This document shows, piece by piece, positions 25,007 to 34,211 of a DNA stretch of 64,000 bases (positions within the stretch are counted from its first letter, which is position 1; each line of letters starts with the position of its first letter). The DNA lies in NCBI GenBank assembly GCA_032051265.1, contig DAMBYU010000002.1, positions 620,001 through 684,000 on the forward strand. Direction: 5' to 3'. Position numbers and translations under genes: made by a program. Below the pieces are notes generated by a model that saw only the letters and a list, made by a program, of their open reading frames with translations, was not told where the DNA came from and made no database searches. Source of the DNA: Dryocola sp032051265 (GTDB lineage Bacteria; Pseudomonadota; Gammaproteobacteria; Enterobacterales; Enterobacteriaceae).

Positions 25007-26017
25007 TTAAAGATGTGGAGAAGGAAGGATAGCACCCGGTTGCAAGTATCGCTCCCAGGTCAGCAGTTGTTCAGTAATCAGTAATTCCCGGTTCACGCCA
25101 ACCACCGTCAACAAAGACTCGCGGCAGGTGAACCAGCTTTGCAGAATCGCCTGCAACACGGCAGGTCTGGCGCTGGCGGCAAGATTTGCCACCAGCGGCT
25201 GCATATCATCATTCGCGAGCCACTGTCCCGCGCCCTGCTGCCACTTCAGCGCGTCAAGCAGCAACGAGCTAAGCCAGTGAATGCGCTCAACGGCATCGTC
25301 ATGATTGAGCACCGGCAACAAGGCGAGCAGATCTCCGGAGGCACAGGCCTGGGCCAGTTTTTCGCATAATGTCTGGCGGTGTTTCCAGTTTTCGGGCTGG
25401 AGAAGCTCCGCCGCCGCGGCCGGTGCGCCAGAACTCAGGCGTAGCGCCGCGCGCAGTTGCGCGCGATTATCCAGCGAGCTTTCGCGGGCAAGCCAGGCCA
25501 GGGCAAAGCCTTCATCCGGGGGAGAGAGATACCAGTAGAGGCAGCGGCTGCGAAGCGTCGCGGGCAAACGAGCGGGTTCACGGCAGCCGAGGAAAAACCA
25601 GGTGTTCGCCGGCGGCTCTTCAAGCGTTTTGAGCAGCGCGTTGGCAGCCGCTTCGGTCAGCAACCCAGCCTCGGTAAGCCAGACCACTTTCGCTCCGCCC
25701 TGCTGGGCGTGGCCGTATAACTTTTCGGTAATTTCACGGATGCTGTCGATCCCGAGGCTGGTTTTGCCTTTTTCCGGGGCGATGACATAGCTGTCAGGAT
25801 GGTTCCCGGCCTGCATGAGCTGGCAACCACGGCACTTTCCGCAGCTTTTATTGCCTTGTGGCTGCTGGCACATCAGCCAGCGACTCAGAGCGTATATCAG
25901 GGCGTCGTCACCCATGCCGGACAGCGCGTGAAGCAGTAACGCATGGTGCCCGCGGCCTGACTGATGCTGGCTGAGGATTTGCTCAAACGGCCCACGCAGC
26001 CATGGATACCATTTCAT
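25007..26017 (-). CDS. holB: HolB, DNA polymerase III delta-prime subunit
   Basis: Clamp-loader subunit of the DNA polymerase III holoenzyme. It has 336 residues (E. coli 334). The AAA+ fold is degenerate, with GMGDDA in place of a Walker A motif, as expected of delta-prime. The zinc module CGKCRGCQLM (near 60) and the LLKTLEEPPANTW segment with the sensor-1 region are intact. The middle part is more divergent from E. coli than its neighbours. The start is ATG 26017, which overlaps the tmk stop as TGATG, indicating coupled translation. Confidence 0.95.
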   Translation of the reverse strand: MKWYPWLRGPFEQILSQHQSGRGHHALLLHALSGMGDDALIYALSRWLMCQQPQGNKSCGKCRGCQLMQAGNHPDSYVIAPEKGKTSLGIDSIREITEKLYGHAQQGGAKVVWLTEAGLLTEAAANALLKTLEEPPANTWFFLGCREPARLPATLRSRCLYWYLSPPDEGFALAWLARESSLDNRAQLRAALRLSSGAPAAAAELLQPENWKHRQTLCEKLAQACASGDLLALLPVLNHDDAVERIHWLSSLLLDALKWQQGAGQWLANDDMQPLVANLAASARPAVLQAILQSWFTCRESLLTVVGVNRELLITEQLLTWERYLQPGAILPSPHL

Positions 26018-26655
26018 CAGATAAGGTCCTTCGCCCATGCGATGACCGCGTTACGTACGGCTGCCGAGACATCATCCAGCGGCCGGGTGGCATCGATGGT
26101 TTTGATGCGGCTATCCGCCGACGCAAGCTCAAGATAACGCGCACGGGTGCGGTTAAAGAAATCGATAGATTCCTGTTCGATACGGTCCAGCTCGCCGCGG
26201 GCGCGGGCGCGGGTTAGTCCTACTTCCGGCGTGACATCCAGATAAATCGTCAGATCGGGATAGAAATTCCCCAGCACGGTGTTTCGCAGCGCCATTAACA
26301 GGTTTTGATCGATACAGCGGCCGCCGCCCTGATACGCCTGGGTCGAAAGGTCATGACGATCGCCAATCACCCAGGCCCCACGGGCGAGGGCTGGCTTGAT
26401 AACTGTTTCAACAAGCTGAACACGTGCGGCGTAGAACATCAGCACTTCGGCTTTATCGGTCACTACTTCATCACCGATGCCTTTGTTATTAAGCGTGAGT
26501 TCGCGCAGCCTTTCCGCAAGCGGCGTACCGCCCGGCTCGCGTGTGAAAACCAGATTGGTGACGCCCAGCTCCTGCAAAGTGGCAACCACCACGTTATGCG
26601 CGTTGGTTTTTCCCGCCCCTTCGAGCCCCTCAATGACGATAAATTTACTGATCAT
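26017..26655 (-). CDS. tmk: Tmk, thymidylate kinase
   Basis: Phosphorylates dTMP to dTDP for DNA synthesis. It has 212 residues. The P-loop is GLEGAGKT (9-16), the DR(Y/H) motif region reads VIGDRHDLSTQAYQGGGR, and the LID segment is RARARGELDRIE. The start overlaps the end of mltG by 11 bases and its stop overlaps the holB start, so mltG-tmk-holB are almost certainly co-translated. Confidence 0.97.
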   Translation of the reverse strand: MISKFIVIEGLEGAGKTNAHNVVVATLQELGVTNLVFTREPGGTPLAERLRELTLNNKGIGDEVVTDKAEVLMFYAARVQLVETVIKPALARGAWVIGDRHDLSTQAYQGGGRCIDQNLLMALRNTVLGNFYPDLTIYLDVTPEVGLTRARARGELDRIEQESIDFFNRTRARYLELASADSRIKTIDATRPLDDVSAAVRNAVIAWAKDLI

Positions 26656-27667
26656 TCTTGTCCTTCAGTGCTTTGATATACACCTGCACCGCCTGATTGT
26701 GGCTGGCGAGGTTAGTATTAAAGGTATGCCCGCCTTTACCGTCGGCAACAAAGTAGAGATAAGGTGTTTTCGCCGGATGCGCCGCAGCATGCAATGATGC
26801 CGCGCCAGGAATGGCAATCGGCCCCGGCGGCATGCCGCTTATGACATAAGTATTGTAAGGCGTCGGCGTCTCAAGATCCTTGCGCGATAGCTTACCATTA
26901 TAGTTCTCACCCATGCCGTAAATCACCGTCGGGTCCGTTTGTAAACGCATGCCAATTCGCAGACGGTTAATAAACACGGAAGAAACCCGATCGCGCTCGC
27001 TTGCCACGGCGGTTTCTTTCTCAACGATAGACGCCATGGTGACTAAATCATTTGGCTTTTTGTAAGGCAGGCCTTCGGCTTTGCCATCCCATGCTTCCTG
27101 CACGGCTTTTTTCATGCGCTCATGGGCGCGTTTAAGCAGCGCGACATCCGTGGTGTTAGCGGTATAAAGCCAGGTATCCGGGAAGAACCAGCCTTCCACC
27201 CAGTCGGGATGCTCAAGCTTCAGCGCTTCGGCAACGGTGGCGTAGCTGTCATCTTTCAGGGTGTGTTTGATGTACGGTGCTTCACGCAGCTGTTTTAACC
27301 AGTCGCTCAGGCGCATTCCTTCCACAAAACGGATGGGGAACTGGGCTTCTTTGCCGCTGGCGAGCAGCCTGAGCATATCGCGCACGGTCATCTGCGGGGT
27401 AAGACGATAGGTGCCCGCTTTAAAATTAGCCAACTCAGGCTTAACCTTCAGCAACCACTGGAACACGCGAGGCCGGTTAATCAGCTTCTCTTCATAAAGC
27501 TGCTTGCCCAGGGCAAGGCGGCCGGTTCCCGCTTTAAGGGTGAAAATCGTTTCCTGTTTGATGGTTAAATGGCTATTGGCCAACTGGCGAACTTTCCATA
27601 CGCCAACGCCTGCAGCAATCCCCAGGAGCACCAGTAACAGTACAAAGAAACGTAGCATTTTTTTCAT
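26645..27667 (-). CDS. mltG: MltG (YceG), endolytic murein transglycosylase
   Basis: Inner-membrane enzyme that cleaves nascent glycan strands and helps set their length. The protein has 340 residues from ATG 27667, equal to E. coli. A single transmembrane helix (about 6-24) is followed by a LysM-like subdomain and the YceG domain, with the catalytic glutamate in IVEKETAVASERDRV. A GTG at 27685 would add six residues and overlap the pabC stop, and is an alternative start. It lies between pabC and tmk, as in E. coli. Confidence 0.94.
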   Translation of the reverse strand: MKKMLRFFVLLLVLLGIAAGVGVWKVRQLANSHLTIKQETIFTLKAGTGRLALGKQLYEEKLINRPRVFQWLLKVKPELANFKAGTYRLTPQMTVRDMLRLLASGKEAQFPIRFVEGMRLSDWLKQLREAPYIKHTLKDDSYATVAEALKLEHPDWVEGWFFPDTWLYTANTTDVALLKRAHERMKKAVQEAWDGKAEGLPYKKPNDLVTMASIVEKETAVASERDRVSSVFINRLRIGMRLQTDPTVIYGMGENYNGKLSRKDLETPTPYNTYVISGMPPGPIAIPGAASLHAAAHPAKTPYLYFVADGKGGHTFNTNLASHNQAVQVYIKALKDKNDQ

Positions 27668-27677
27668 CGGTAATCGT

Positions 27678-28478
27678 TTACTCACAAAGTGGCGCTAAAA
27701 AATGATATAGCTCGCGCGAATGAAAACGCCAGGACTCCGCCTGCTTAACCGGAACCACCGGCATCAGCGCGTTACAGATAATCAGCTCATCGGCATCAGC
27801 CAGGGTTTCTACCCTCTCCCGCACTTCCTGAATCTGCCAGCCGGCATCGTTCAGGCAGGCCATAATGCGCTGGCGCATCGTACCCTTAACACCCGCGCGA
27901 TCGATATAAGGGGTGTAAACCTCTTTCCCTTTACGCCAGAATAAATTAGCCGCACAGCATTCCGTAAGCCACCCGTCGCTGTCAAGGACCAGCGCCTCCT
28001 GAGCGGGCGTCTGTTCAAGATGCGTACGGATTAAGACCTGTTCGAGCCGATTGAGGTGTTTGACGCCAGCAAGATGTGGGTTCACGCCAAGACATACTGG
28101 GCTGAGCGCAAGGCTTATCCCCTGCGTTCGCCAGTCATCATAAAAGTCCGGGAAAGGAGAGACGCTGAGAATACGGGTGGGTTGAGTGCAGTTTGCCGCG
28201 CTGTAGCCCCTTCCGCCGACGCCCCGACTGATAATAACTTTCAGTACGGCTAGCGGTTCGTTCATTGCGAGCTGCTGCATCTCGCTGGCCAGTAAAGACC
28301 ATTCGCTGAACGGAAGCAGGAGCTTGTCACAGGCAAGCTGTAAACGGTGAAGATGCTGCTCGCTAAAATTTACCTTTCCGTTTCTGATAGCCGCTGTCGT
28401 AAAGCAGCCGTCGCCGAACTGCACCGCACGATCGTTTGCCGGAAGCGTCGTCTGCCACTGTCCATTGATTAAGTACAT
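27678..28478 (-). CDS. pabC: PabC, 4-amino-4-deoxychorismate lyase
   Basis: PLP enzyme that forms p-aminobenzoate and pyruvate from aminodeoxychorismate in folate synthesis. It has 266 residues (E. coli 269) and a fold-type IV layout: GDGCFTTAAIRNGK near the N-terminus, the Schiff-base lysine in AGVKHLNRLEQVL, and the PLP-phosphate region WLTECCAANLFW. It lies between fabF and mltG on the same strand, with the pabC stop close to the mltG start. Confidence 0.95.
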   Translation of the reverse strand: MYLINGQWQTTLPANDRAVQFGDGCFTTAAIRNGKVNFSEQHLHRLQLACDKLLLPFSEWSLLASEMQQLAMNEPLAVLKVIISRGVGGRGYSAANCTQPTRILSVSPFPDFYDDWRTQGISLALSPVCLGVNPHLAGVKHLNRLEQVLIRTHLEQTPAQEALVLDSDGWLTECCAANLFWRKGKEVYTPYIDRAGVKGTMRQRIMACLNDAGWQIQEVRERVETLADADELIICNALMPVVPVKQAESWRFHSRELYHFLAPLCE

Positions 28479-28570
28479 AACGATTCCTCAAGGTGTGATG
28501 GCATCAGCGTGCCTGCGCGAAGAGAAAGCAGCAAGGGGGGAAATCTGAAGTGCGGGGTTGAAAAGTATAA

Positions 28571-28590
28571 AGGGCCCGCAAACGAGCCCT
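28571..28590 (-). terminator. Hairpin after fabF
   Basis: On the reverse strand, agggctcg / cgggccct (one G-U pair, TTTG loop) is followed by ttatactttt. It is probably an attenuator or partial terminator between fabF and pabC. Confidence 0.6.
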
Positions 28591-28603
28591 CTATACAAAC
28601 GGT

Positions 28604-29845
28604 TTAGATCTTTTTGAAGATCAGAGAACCGTTAGTACCACCAAATCCGAAGGAGTTACACAGCGTGTATTCCATCCCTGATACCTGGCGTGCAACGTGT
28701 GGAACAAAGTCCAAATCGCAGCCTTCATCCGGATTATCGAGGTTGATGGTTGGCGGAACGGCCTGATCGCGCAGCGCCAGAATGGAGTAGATGGACTCTA
28801 CCGCACCCGCAGCACCTAACAGGTGACCGGTCATAGATTTGGTGGAGCTCACCAGAACACGGTTTGCATCCGCACCAAAGATGGCTTTCACCGCCTGCGT
28901 TTCAGCTTTGTCACCTGCAGGCGTTGAAGTGCCGTGCGCGTTGACATAACCGATTTGCCCAGGCGTAACGCCTGCATCACGCAGCGCATTTGCCATCGCC
29001 AGTGCCGCTCCTGCACCGTTATCCGGCGGAGAAGTCATGTGGTAAGCATCGCTGCTCATACCAAAGCCAACGATTTCAGCGTAGATTTTAGCGCCACGTT
29101 TTTTCGCATGCTCATACTCTTCGAGCATAATCACACCAGCACCGTCGCCCAGCACAAAGCCGTCGCGATCTTTATCCCACGGGCGGCTTGCCGCTTGCGG
29201 GTTATCGTTGCGGGTGGAGAGCGCACGCGCTGCACCGAAACCACCGACGCCCAGCGGAGTACTGGCTTTCTCTGCACCGCCTGCCAGCATCGCGTCCGCA
29301 TCGCCGTAAGCGATGATGCGCGCTGCATGGCCGATGTTATGCACGCCAGAAGTACAGGCCGTGGCAATGGAAATGCTGGGGCCGCGTAGACCGAACATAA
29401 TGGTCAGATGACCCGCCACCATATTCACAATCGTAGACGGTACGAAGAACGGGCTGATCTTACGTGGACCACCGTTAACCAGCGAAGCGTGGTTTTCTTC
29501 GATAAGACCCAGCCCACCGATACCAGAGCCGATAGCGGCGCCAATACGGGATGCGTTCTCTTCCGTTACTTCAAGCCCAGAATCCAGCATGGCTTGATGG
29601 CCAGCGACAATTCCATATTGAATGAAGGCATCCATCTTGCGCTGTTCTTTACGCGAGATGATGTCATCACAGTTAAAATCCTTTACTAAGCCAGCAAATT
29701 TCGTTGCATAGGCGGTAGTATCGAAATGGTCGATCAGGCTGATGCCACTCTGACCGGCAAGGAGAGCTTTCCAGGTAGACTCTACGGTATTGCCGACAGG
29801 AGACAACATGCCCAGTCCGGTCACAACTACACGACGCTTAGACAC
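28604..29845 (-). CDS. fabF: FabF, 3-oxoacyl-ACP synthase II (KAS II)
   Basis: Condensing enzyme of fatty-acid elongation, needed for temperature control of cis-vaccenate levels. It has 413 residues, equal to E. coli. The catalytic triad is visible: Cys163 in TACTSGVH, His303 in NAHGTST and His340 in MTGHLLGAAG. The start is GTG 29845 (MSKRRVVVTGLGM), with GGAGG upstream; a longer frame to 29887 would add 14 unrelated residues that overlap that ribosome-binding site. Confidence 0.97.
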   Translation of the reverse strand: MSKRRVVVTGLGMLSPVGNTVESTWKALLAGQSGISLIDHFDTTAYATKFAGLVKDFNCDDIISRKEQRKMDAFIQYGIVAGHQAMLDSGLEVTEENASRIGAAIGSGIGGLGLIEENHASLVNGGPRKISPFFVPSTIVNMVAGHLTIMFGLRGPSISIATACTSGVHNIGHAARIIAYGDADAMLAGGAEKASTPLGVGGFGAARALSTRNDNPQAASRPWDKDRDGFVLGDGAGVIMLEEYEHAKKRGAKIYAEIVGFGMSSDAYHMTSPPDNGAGAALAMANALRDAGVTPGQIGYVNAHGTSTPAGDKAETQAVKAIFGADANRVLVSSTKSMTGHLLGAAGAVESIYSILALRDQAVPPTINLDNPDEGCDLDFVPHVARQVSGMEYTLCNSFGFGGTNGSLIFKKI

Positions 29846-29932
29846 GTTTGTCCTCCAGGGAGGGAAAAAATAGGACTTGTGGGACAATCAGATAAAACTC
29901 AGGCGGTCGAGTGACCGCCTGGAGATGTTCAC

Positions 29933-30169
29933 TTACGCCTGGTTACCGTTGATGTAATCAATGGCAGCCTGAACGGTGGTGATTTTCTCTGCTTCTTCGT
30001 CCGGAATCTCAGTATCAAACTCTTCTTCCAGAGCCATTACCAGCTCAACGGTGTCAAGAGAATCAGCGCCCAGGTCCTCAACGAAGGAAGCGGTATTAAC
30101 TACTTCTTCCTGCTTAACGCCCAGTTGTTCGCCAATGATTTTCTTAACGCGTTCTTCGATAGTGCTCAT
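29933..30169 (-). CDS. acpP: AcpP, acyl carrier protein
   Basis: Carrier of acyl intermediates in fatty-acid synthesis. It has 78 residues, almost identical to E. coli AcpP. The 4'-phosphopantetheine attachment serine is in GADSLDTVELVMALEEEF, and the protein is highly acidic. ATG 30169 gives the exact family length. It lies between fabG and fabF, with 154 bases to fabG that may contain its own promoter. Confidence 0.98.
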   Translation of the reverse strand: MSTIEERVKKIIGEQLGVKQEEVVNTASFVEDLGADSLDTVELVMALEEEFDTEIPDEEAEKITTVQAAIDYINGNQA

Positions 30170-30323
30170 ACTCTTAAATTTCCTATCAAAACTCGCTTTC
30201 GCGATGGTTTTCGTAGTGTATAAAATGTTGAAAAAGATGCAACTAAATCCCGGCAGGTCGTACCACGATTTTACGCTATTTTGCGGGCATTCGCCCAAAT
30301 AACGCAAATAATTTTAATCGTGA

Positions 30324-31058
30324 TTAAACCATATACATTCCGCCGTTGACGTGCAGGGTCTCACCAGAGATGTACCCGGCCTCGTCAGAGGCTAAAAATG
30401 CTACTGCACTGGCGATTTCTTTTGCGTCACCTAAGCGACCCGCTGGAACCTGCGCCAGTATACCCGCACGCTGATCGTCAGAGAGCGCACGCGTCATGTC
30501 CGTTTCAATAAAACCCGGAGCAACAACGTTTACAGTAATACCGCGGGACGCAACTTCACGCGCCAGCGATTTACTGAAACCAATCAGGCCTGCTTTCGCC
30601 GCAGCGTAGTTAGCCTGACCAGCATTTCCCATGGTACCAACCACGGAACCAATAGTGATAATACGACCATGACGCTTTTTCATCATAGCTCGCATTACCG
30701 CTTTTGACAGGCGGAACACGGATGACAGGTTGGTTTCGATGATATCGTTCCACTCGTCATCTTTCATGCGCATTAACAGGTTATCACGAGTGATACCGGC
30801 ATTATTTACCAGAATATCCACTTCGCCAAATTCTGCGCGAATATTTCCTAATACCGACTCAATAGATGCCGGATCGGTCACATTCAGCATAAAACCTCTG
30901 CCGTTTGCGCCTAAATAGTCACTGATGGCCTGCGCGCCGCTTTCGCTTGTCGCTGTGCCAATAACTTTTGCTCCGCGAGCCACTAAGGTCTCCGCGATAG
31001 CACGGCCGATACCACGGCTTGCGCCGGTTACCAGCGCTACTTTTCCTTCAAAACTCAT
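30324..31058 (-). CDS. fabG: FabG, 3-oxoacyl-ACP reductase
   Basis: NADPH-dependent reductase of the elongation cycle. It has 244 residues, equal to E. coli. The short-chain dehydrogenase motifs are TGASRGIG for cofactor binding, NNAG, Ser138 in TIGSVVG, and the Y-x3-K catalytic pair in NYAAAKAG. ATG 31058 (MSFEGKVALVTG) is used; an extended frame to 31082 would run into fabD. Confidence 0.97.
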   Translation of the reverse strand: MSFEGKVALVTGASRGIGRAIAETLVARGAKVIGTATSESGAQAISDYLGANGRGFMLNVTDPASIESVLGNIRAEFGEVDILVNNAGITRDNLLMRMKDDEWNDIIETNLSSVFRLSKAVMRAMMKKRHGRIITIGSVVGTMGNAGQANYAAAKAGLIGFSKSLAREVASRGITVNVVAPGFIETDMTRALSDDQRAGILAQVPAGRLGDAKEIASAVAFLASDEAGYISGETLHVNGGMYMV

Positions 31059-31071
31059 GGGCTTCCTCGTT

Positions 31072-32001
31072 TTATTGCTCAAGCGCCGCTGACAGTGAAG
31101 CAGGCTCGTTAATGGCCGCGGCGGTCAGGGTGTCAACAATACGTTTCGTCAGGCCGGTCAGCACTTTACCCGGGCCAACTTCCAGCAACTGGGTCACGCC
31201 CTGCGCTGCCATAAATTCTACCGACTTCGTCCACTGCACCGGACTGTAGAGCTGGCGTACCAGCGCGCTACGGATCGCCTCAGGCGTGGTTTCGCATTTC
31301 ACATCAACGTTATTCACAACCGGTACGGCTGGCGCGTTGAAGGTGATTTTTTCCAGCGCCACGGCTAATTTATCCGCCGCAGGTTGCATCAGCGCACAGT
31401 GAGAAGGCACGCTTACCGGCAACGGCAGCGCACGTTTAGCGCCTGCAGCTTTACATGCCGCGCCTGCGCGCTCTACGGCTTCTTTGTTACCGGCAATCAC
31501 CACCTGGCCTGGTGAGTTGAAGTTCACAGGGGAGACAACCTCTCCCTGCGCTGCTTCTTCACAGGCTTTCGCAATAGAAGCGTCGTCCAGACCGATGATA
31601 GCAGACATGGCGCCTGTGCCTTCCGGCACCGCTTCCTGCATCAATTTGCCGCGTAACTCCACCAGACGAACGGCATCAGCAAAGTTGATGACGCCTGCGC
31701 AAACCAGCGCGGAGTATTCACCCAGACTGTGACCGGCCATCAGCGCAGGTGCTTTACCGCCCTGCTGTTCCCAGACGCGGTAAATGGCCACCGAGGCGGT
31801 CAGCAAGGCTGGCTGAGTCTGCCAGGTTTTATTCAGTTCTTCCGCCGGGCCCTGTTGCGTCAACGCCCAGAGATCGTAGCCCAGCGCGTCTGAAGCTTCA
31901 CGGAAGGTCTCTTCGACAATCGGAAAGGTTGTGGCTAAATCAGCCAGCATACCGACAGCCTGGGAACCCTGCCCCGGGAAAACAAAAGCGAATTGAGTCA
32001 T
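31072..32001 (-). CDS. fabD: FabD, malonyl-CoA:ACP transacylase
   Basis: Loads malonyl groups onto ACP. It has 309 residues, equal to E. coli. The nucleophile elbow GHSLGEYSAL (Ser92) and catalytic His in PVSVPSHCALM (about His201) are present, as is the N-terminal FPGQGSQAVGML. ATG 32001 is preceded by GAGGAAAT. It lies between fabH and fabG in the conserved cluster. Confidence 0.97.
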   Translation of the reverse strand: MTQFAFVFPGQGSQAVGMLADLATTFPIVEETFREASDALGYDLWALTQQGPAEELNKTWQTQPALLTASVAIYRVWEQQGGKAPALMAGHSLGEYSALVCAGVINFADAVRLVELRGKLMQEAVPEGTGAMSAIIGLDDASIAKACEEAAQGEVVSPVNFNSPGQVVIAGNKEAVERAGAACKAAGAKRALPLPVSVPSHCALMQPAADKLAVALEKITFNAPAVPVVNNVDVKCETTPEAIRSALVRQLYSPVQWTKSVEFMAAQGVTQLLEVGPGKVLTGLTKRIVDTLTAAAINEPASLSAALEQ

Positions 32002-32017
32002 TTCCTCATCCCTATAA

Positions 32018-32971
32018 TCAAAAACGAACCAGTGCTGAACCCCAGGTAAAGCCGCCGCCGAACGCTTCAAGCAGCACTAACTGACCGCGCTTGATGCGTC
32101 CGTCACGGACCGCTTCATCCAGCGCCGCGGGTACGGAGGCCGCAGAGGTGTTACCGTGCCTGTCGAGCGTGACCACGACATTGTCCATCGACATGCTCAG
32201 CTTTTTCGCCGTCGCGCTGATAATGCGCAGGTTTGCCTGATGCGGCACTAGCCAGTCGAGGTCAGCGCGGTCCAGATTGTTTGCCGTCAGCGTTTCATCA
32301 ACAATGTGTGCAAGCTCGGTAACCGCCACTTTGAAAACTTCATTGCCGGCCATCGTCAGATACGATGATTTGGACGGATCGAGGCGATCCTGGTTTGGCA
32401 GCGTCAGCAGTTCGCCATAGCTACCATCAGCATGCAGATGCGTGGAGATAATGCCCGGCTCTTCGCTCTTACCAAGAACGACTGCACCCGCACCATCACC
32501 AAAGAGAATAATTGTGCCGCGATCGGAGGGATCGAGGGTTCGGGCTAGCGCGTCTGAGCCGATCACCAGCGCGTAATCTACCGCACCGTTTTTCACATAT
32601 TGATCGGCGATGCTCAGCGCGTAGGTAAAGCCTGCGCAAGCGGCCGCAACGTCAAACGCCGGGCAGCCTTTAATGCCCAACATAGCCTGCACCTGGCAGG
32701 CTGCGCTTGGGAATGCATGGGTCGCCGATGTGGTAGCAACGATGATCAGGCCAATCTGCGACTTATCAACACCGGCCATTTCAAGCGCGCGCGTTGCGGC
32801 TGCATAGCCCATGGTCGCCACGGTTTCTTCGGGCGCTGCGATTCGACGTTCACGAATACCTGTACGGGTGACAATCCACTCGTCAGAAGTATCCACCATT
32901 TTTTCCAGGTCGGCGTTAGTCCGCACGTGTTCGGGCAGAAAGCTGCCCGTACCAATAATCTTTGTATACAT
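32018..32971 (-). CDS. fabH: FabH, 3-oxoacyl-ACP synthase III (KAS III)
   Basis: Starts fatty-acid synthesis by condensing acetyl-CoA with malonyl-ACP. It has 317 residues, equal to E. coli. The triad is visible as Cys112 (AAACAGFTYAL), His244 (VPHQANLRI) and Asn274 (RHGNTSAASVPAAL). ATG 32971 is only 6 bases after the plsX stop, so its ribosome-binding site lies inside the 3' end of plsX, closer than in E. coli. Confidence 0.97.
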   Translation of the reverse strand: MYTKIIGTGSFLPEHVRTNADLEKMVDTSDEWIVTRTGIRERRIAAPEETVATMGYAAATRALEMAGVDKSQIGLIIVATTSATHAFPSAACQVQAMLGIKGCPAFDVAAACAGFTYALSIADQYVKNGAVDYALVIGSDALARTLDPSDRGTIILFGDGAGAVVLGKSEEPGIISTHLHADGSYGELLTLPNQDRLDPSKSSYLTMAGNEVFKVAVTELAHIVDETLTANNLDRADLDWLVPHQANLRIISATAKKLSMSMDNVVVTLDRHGNTSAASVPAALDEAVRDGRIKRGQLVLLEAFGGGFTWGSALVRF

Positions 32972-32977
32972 GTACGC

Positions 32978-34012
32978 TCAGTCACTCTTCGGTAATACAG
33001 ATTCCAGGCGGGCAGAAATTCGGGTAGGAACTTGCCGCGCCACCGCCTGCACTGCCTGTTCAATCGCGACGGCAAACGCTCGCTGATTGGCCGCACCGTG
33101 GCTCTTGATCACAGTGCCGCGCAATCCTAACAGACAGGCGCCATTATACTGGTCGGGGTTGAGGTGACTGAATCGCCTGGTCAGATGCTTTTGTAACCAA
33201 CGCTTCAATAAAATCAGCCACCACGCCTTTTTTTTCCCTTCGCCCTGGGATTTAAGGAGCGAAAGGAACATTCTTACAACCCCTTCCATCGTCTTGAGTG
33301 TGACATTACCTACAAAGCCATCACACACCAGCACATCCGTTTTTCCGGTCAACAGTTCGTTGGCTTCAAGATAACCAATATAGTTGATAGAAGGCATTGT
33401 CTTTAATAATGCAGAGGCATCGCGAATACTGTCGAGGCCTTTGGTCTCTTCTTCACCGATATTCAGCAACGCCACGCGAGGGTTAACCAGGCCCAGCACT
33501 TCTTCCGCCATCACGGAGCCCATGATGGCAAACTGCACCAGCATATTACTGTCGCACTCTACATTGGCGCCGAGATCCAGCACCACTGTTTTGCCTTTTT
33601 GCTGATGGGGTAACACCGTCATCAGCGCCGGGCGTTCAATTCCTTCAATGGGCTTGAGCAATAATTTTGCCAGCCCCATCAGGGCACCGGTGTTACCGGC
33701 ACTTACGCAGGCCTCAGCCCGCCCCTCTTTCACCAACTCAAGCGCCAGACGCATGGATGAACCGCGACTGTTGCGGATCGCATGTGACGGCCTGGCATCA
33801 CTGGCAATAACCGATTCCGCAGGAATAATCTGCAGACGTGAACGTTTTTCAAAATCAGCTTTGGCAAGTAATGGTGTGATGGCGTCGGGACAACCGACTA
33901 AAAGAAGGCTTAACTGGGAATTAGAGTCCAGTGCCTGCAATGCTGCAGGCACTGTCACGGAAGGACCGAAGTCCCCACCCATGGCATCTAACGCAAGGGT
34001 TAGACGTCTCAA
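32978..34012 (-). CDS. plsX: PlsX, phosphate acyltransferase
   Basis: Makes acyl-phosphate from acyl-ACP for glycerolipid synthesis. It has 344 residues, about 12 fewer than E. coli PlsX. The body is strongly conserved (LALDAMGGDFGP at the start, SAGNTGALMGLAK, VCDGFVGNVTLKTMEGV), but the protein stops after ARLESVLPKSD and lacks the usual C-terminal tail. The start is TTG 34012 (MRRLTLALD), 12 bases after rpmF. The shorter tail brings plsX nearly in contact with fabH. Confidence 0.94.
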   Translation of the reverse strand: MRRLTLALDAMGGDFGPSVTVPAALQALDSNSQLSLLLVGCPDAITPLLAKADFEKRSRLQIIPAESVIASDARPSHAIRNSRGSSMRLALELVKEGRAEACVSAGNTGALMGLAKLLLKPIEGIERPALMTVLPHQQKGKTVVLDLGANVECDSNMLVQFAIMGSVMAEEVLGLVNPRVALLNIGEEETKGLDSIRDASALLKTMPSINYIGYLEANELLTGKTDVLVCDGFVGNVTLKTMEGVVRMFLSLLKSQGEGKKKAWWLILLKRWLQKHLTRRFSHLNPDQYNGACLLGLRGTVIKSHGAANQRAFAVAIEQAVQAVARQVPTRISARLESVLPKSD

Positions 34013-34024
34013 GGTATCGCCAGA

Positions 34025-34195
34025 TTACTTAGCGATAACCTTGCGGCCGCGGTAGTAACCGTCGGCGGTGATGTGGTGACGCAGATGAGTTTCGCCAGAA
34101 ACTTTGTCCACGGACAGGGTGGTGGTGGTCAGCGCGTCATGGGAACGACGCATGCCACGTTTGGAACGGGTTGGTTTATTCTGTTGTACGGCCAT
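34025..34195 (-). CDS. rpmF: Ribosomal protein bL32
   Basis: The reverse strand encodes 56 residues beginning MAVQQNKPTRSKRGMRRSHD and ending YYRGRKVIAK, a clear L32 protein of the large ribosomal subunit. It is one residue shorter than E. coli L32 in the ALT...LSVD stretch. It lies between yceD and plsX, as in other enterobacteria, joining ribosome and membrane lipid synthesis in one transcript. Confidence 0.97.
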   Translation of the reverse strand: MAVQQNKPTRSKRGMRRSHDALTTTTLSVDKVSGETHLRHHITADGYYRGRKVIAK

Positions 34196-34211
34196 GGACC
34201 TTACTCCTCAA

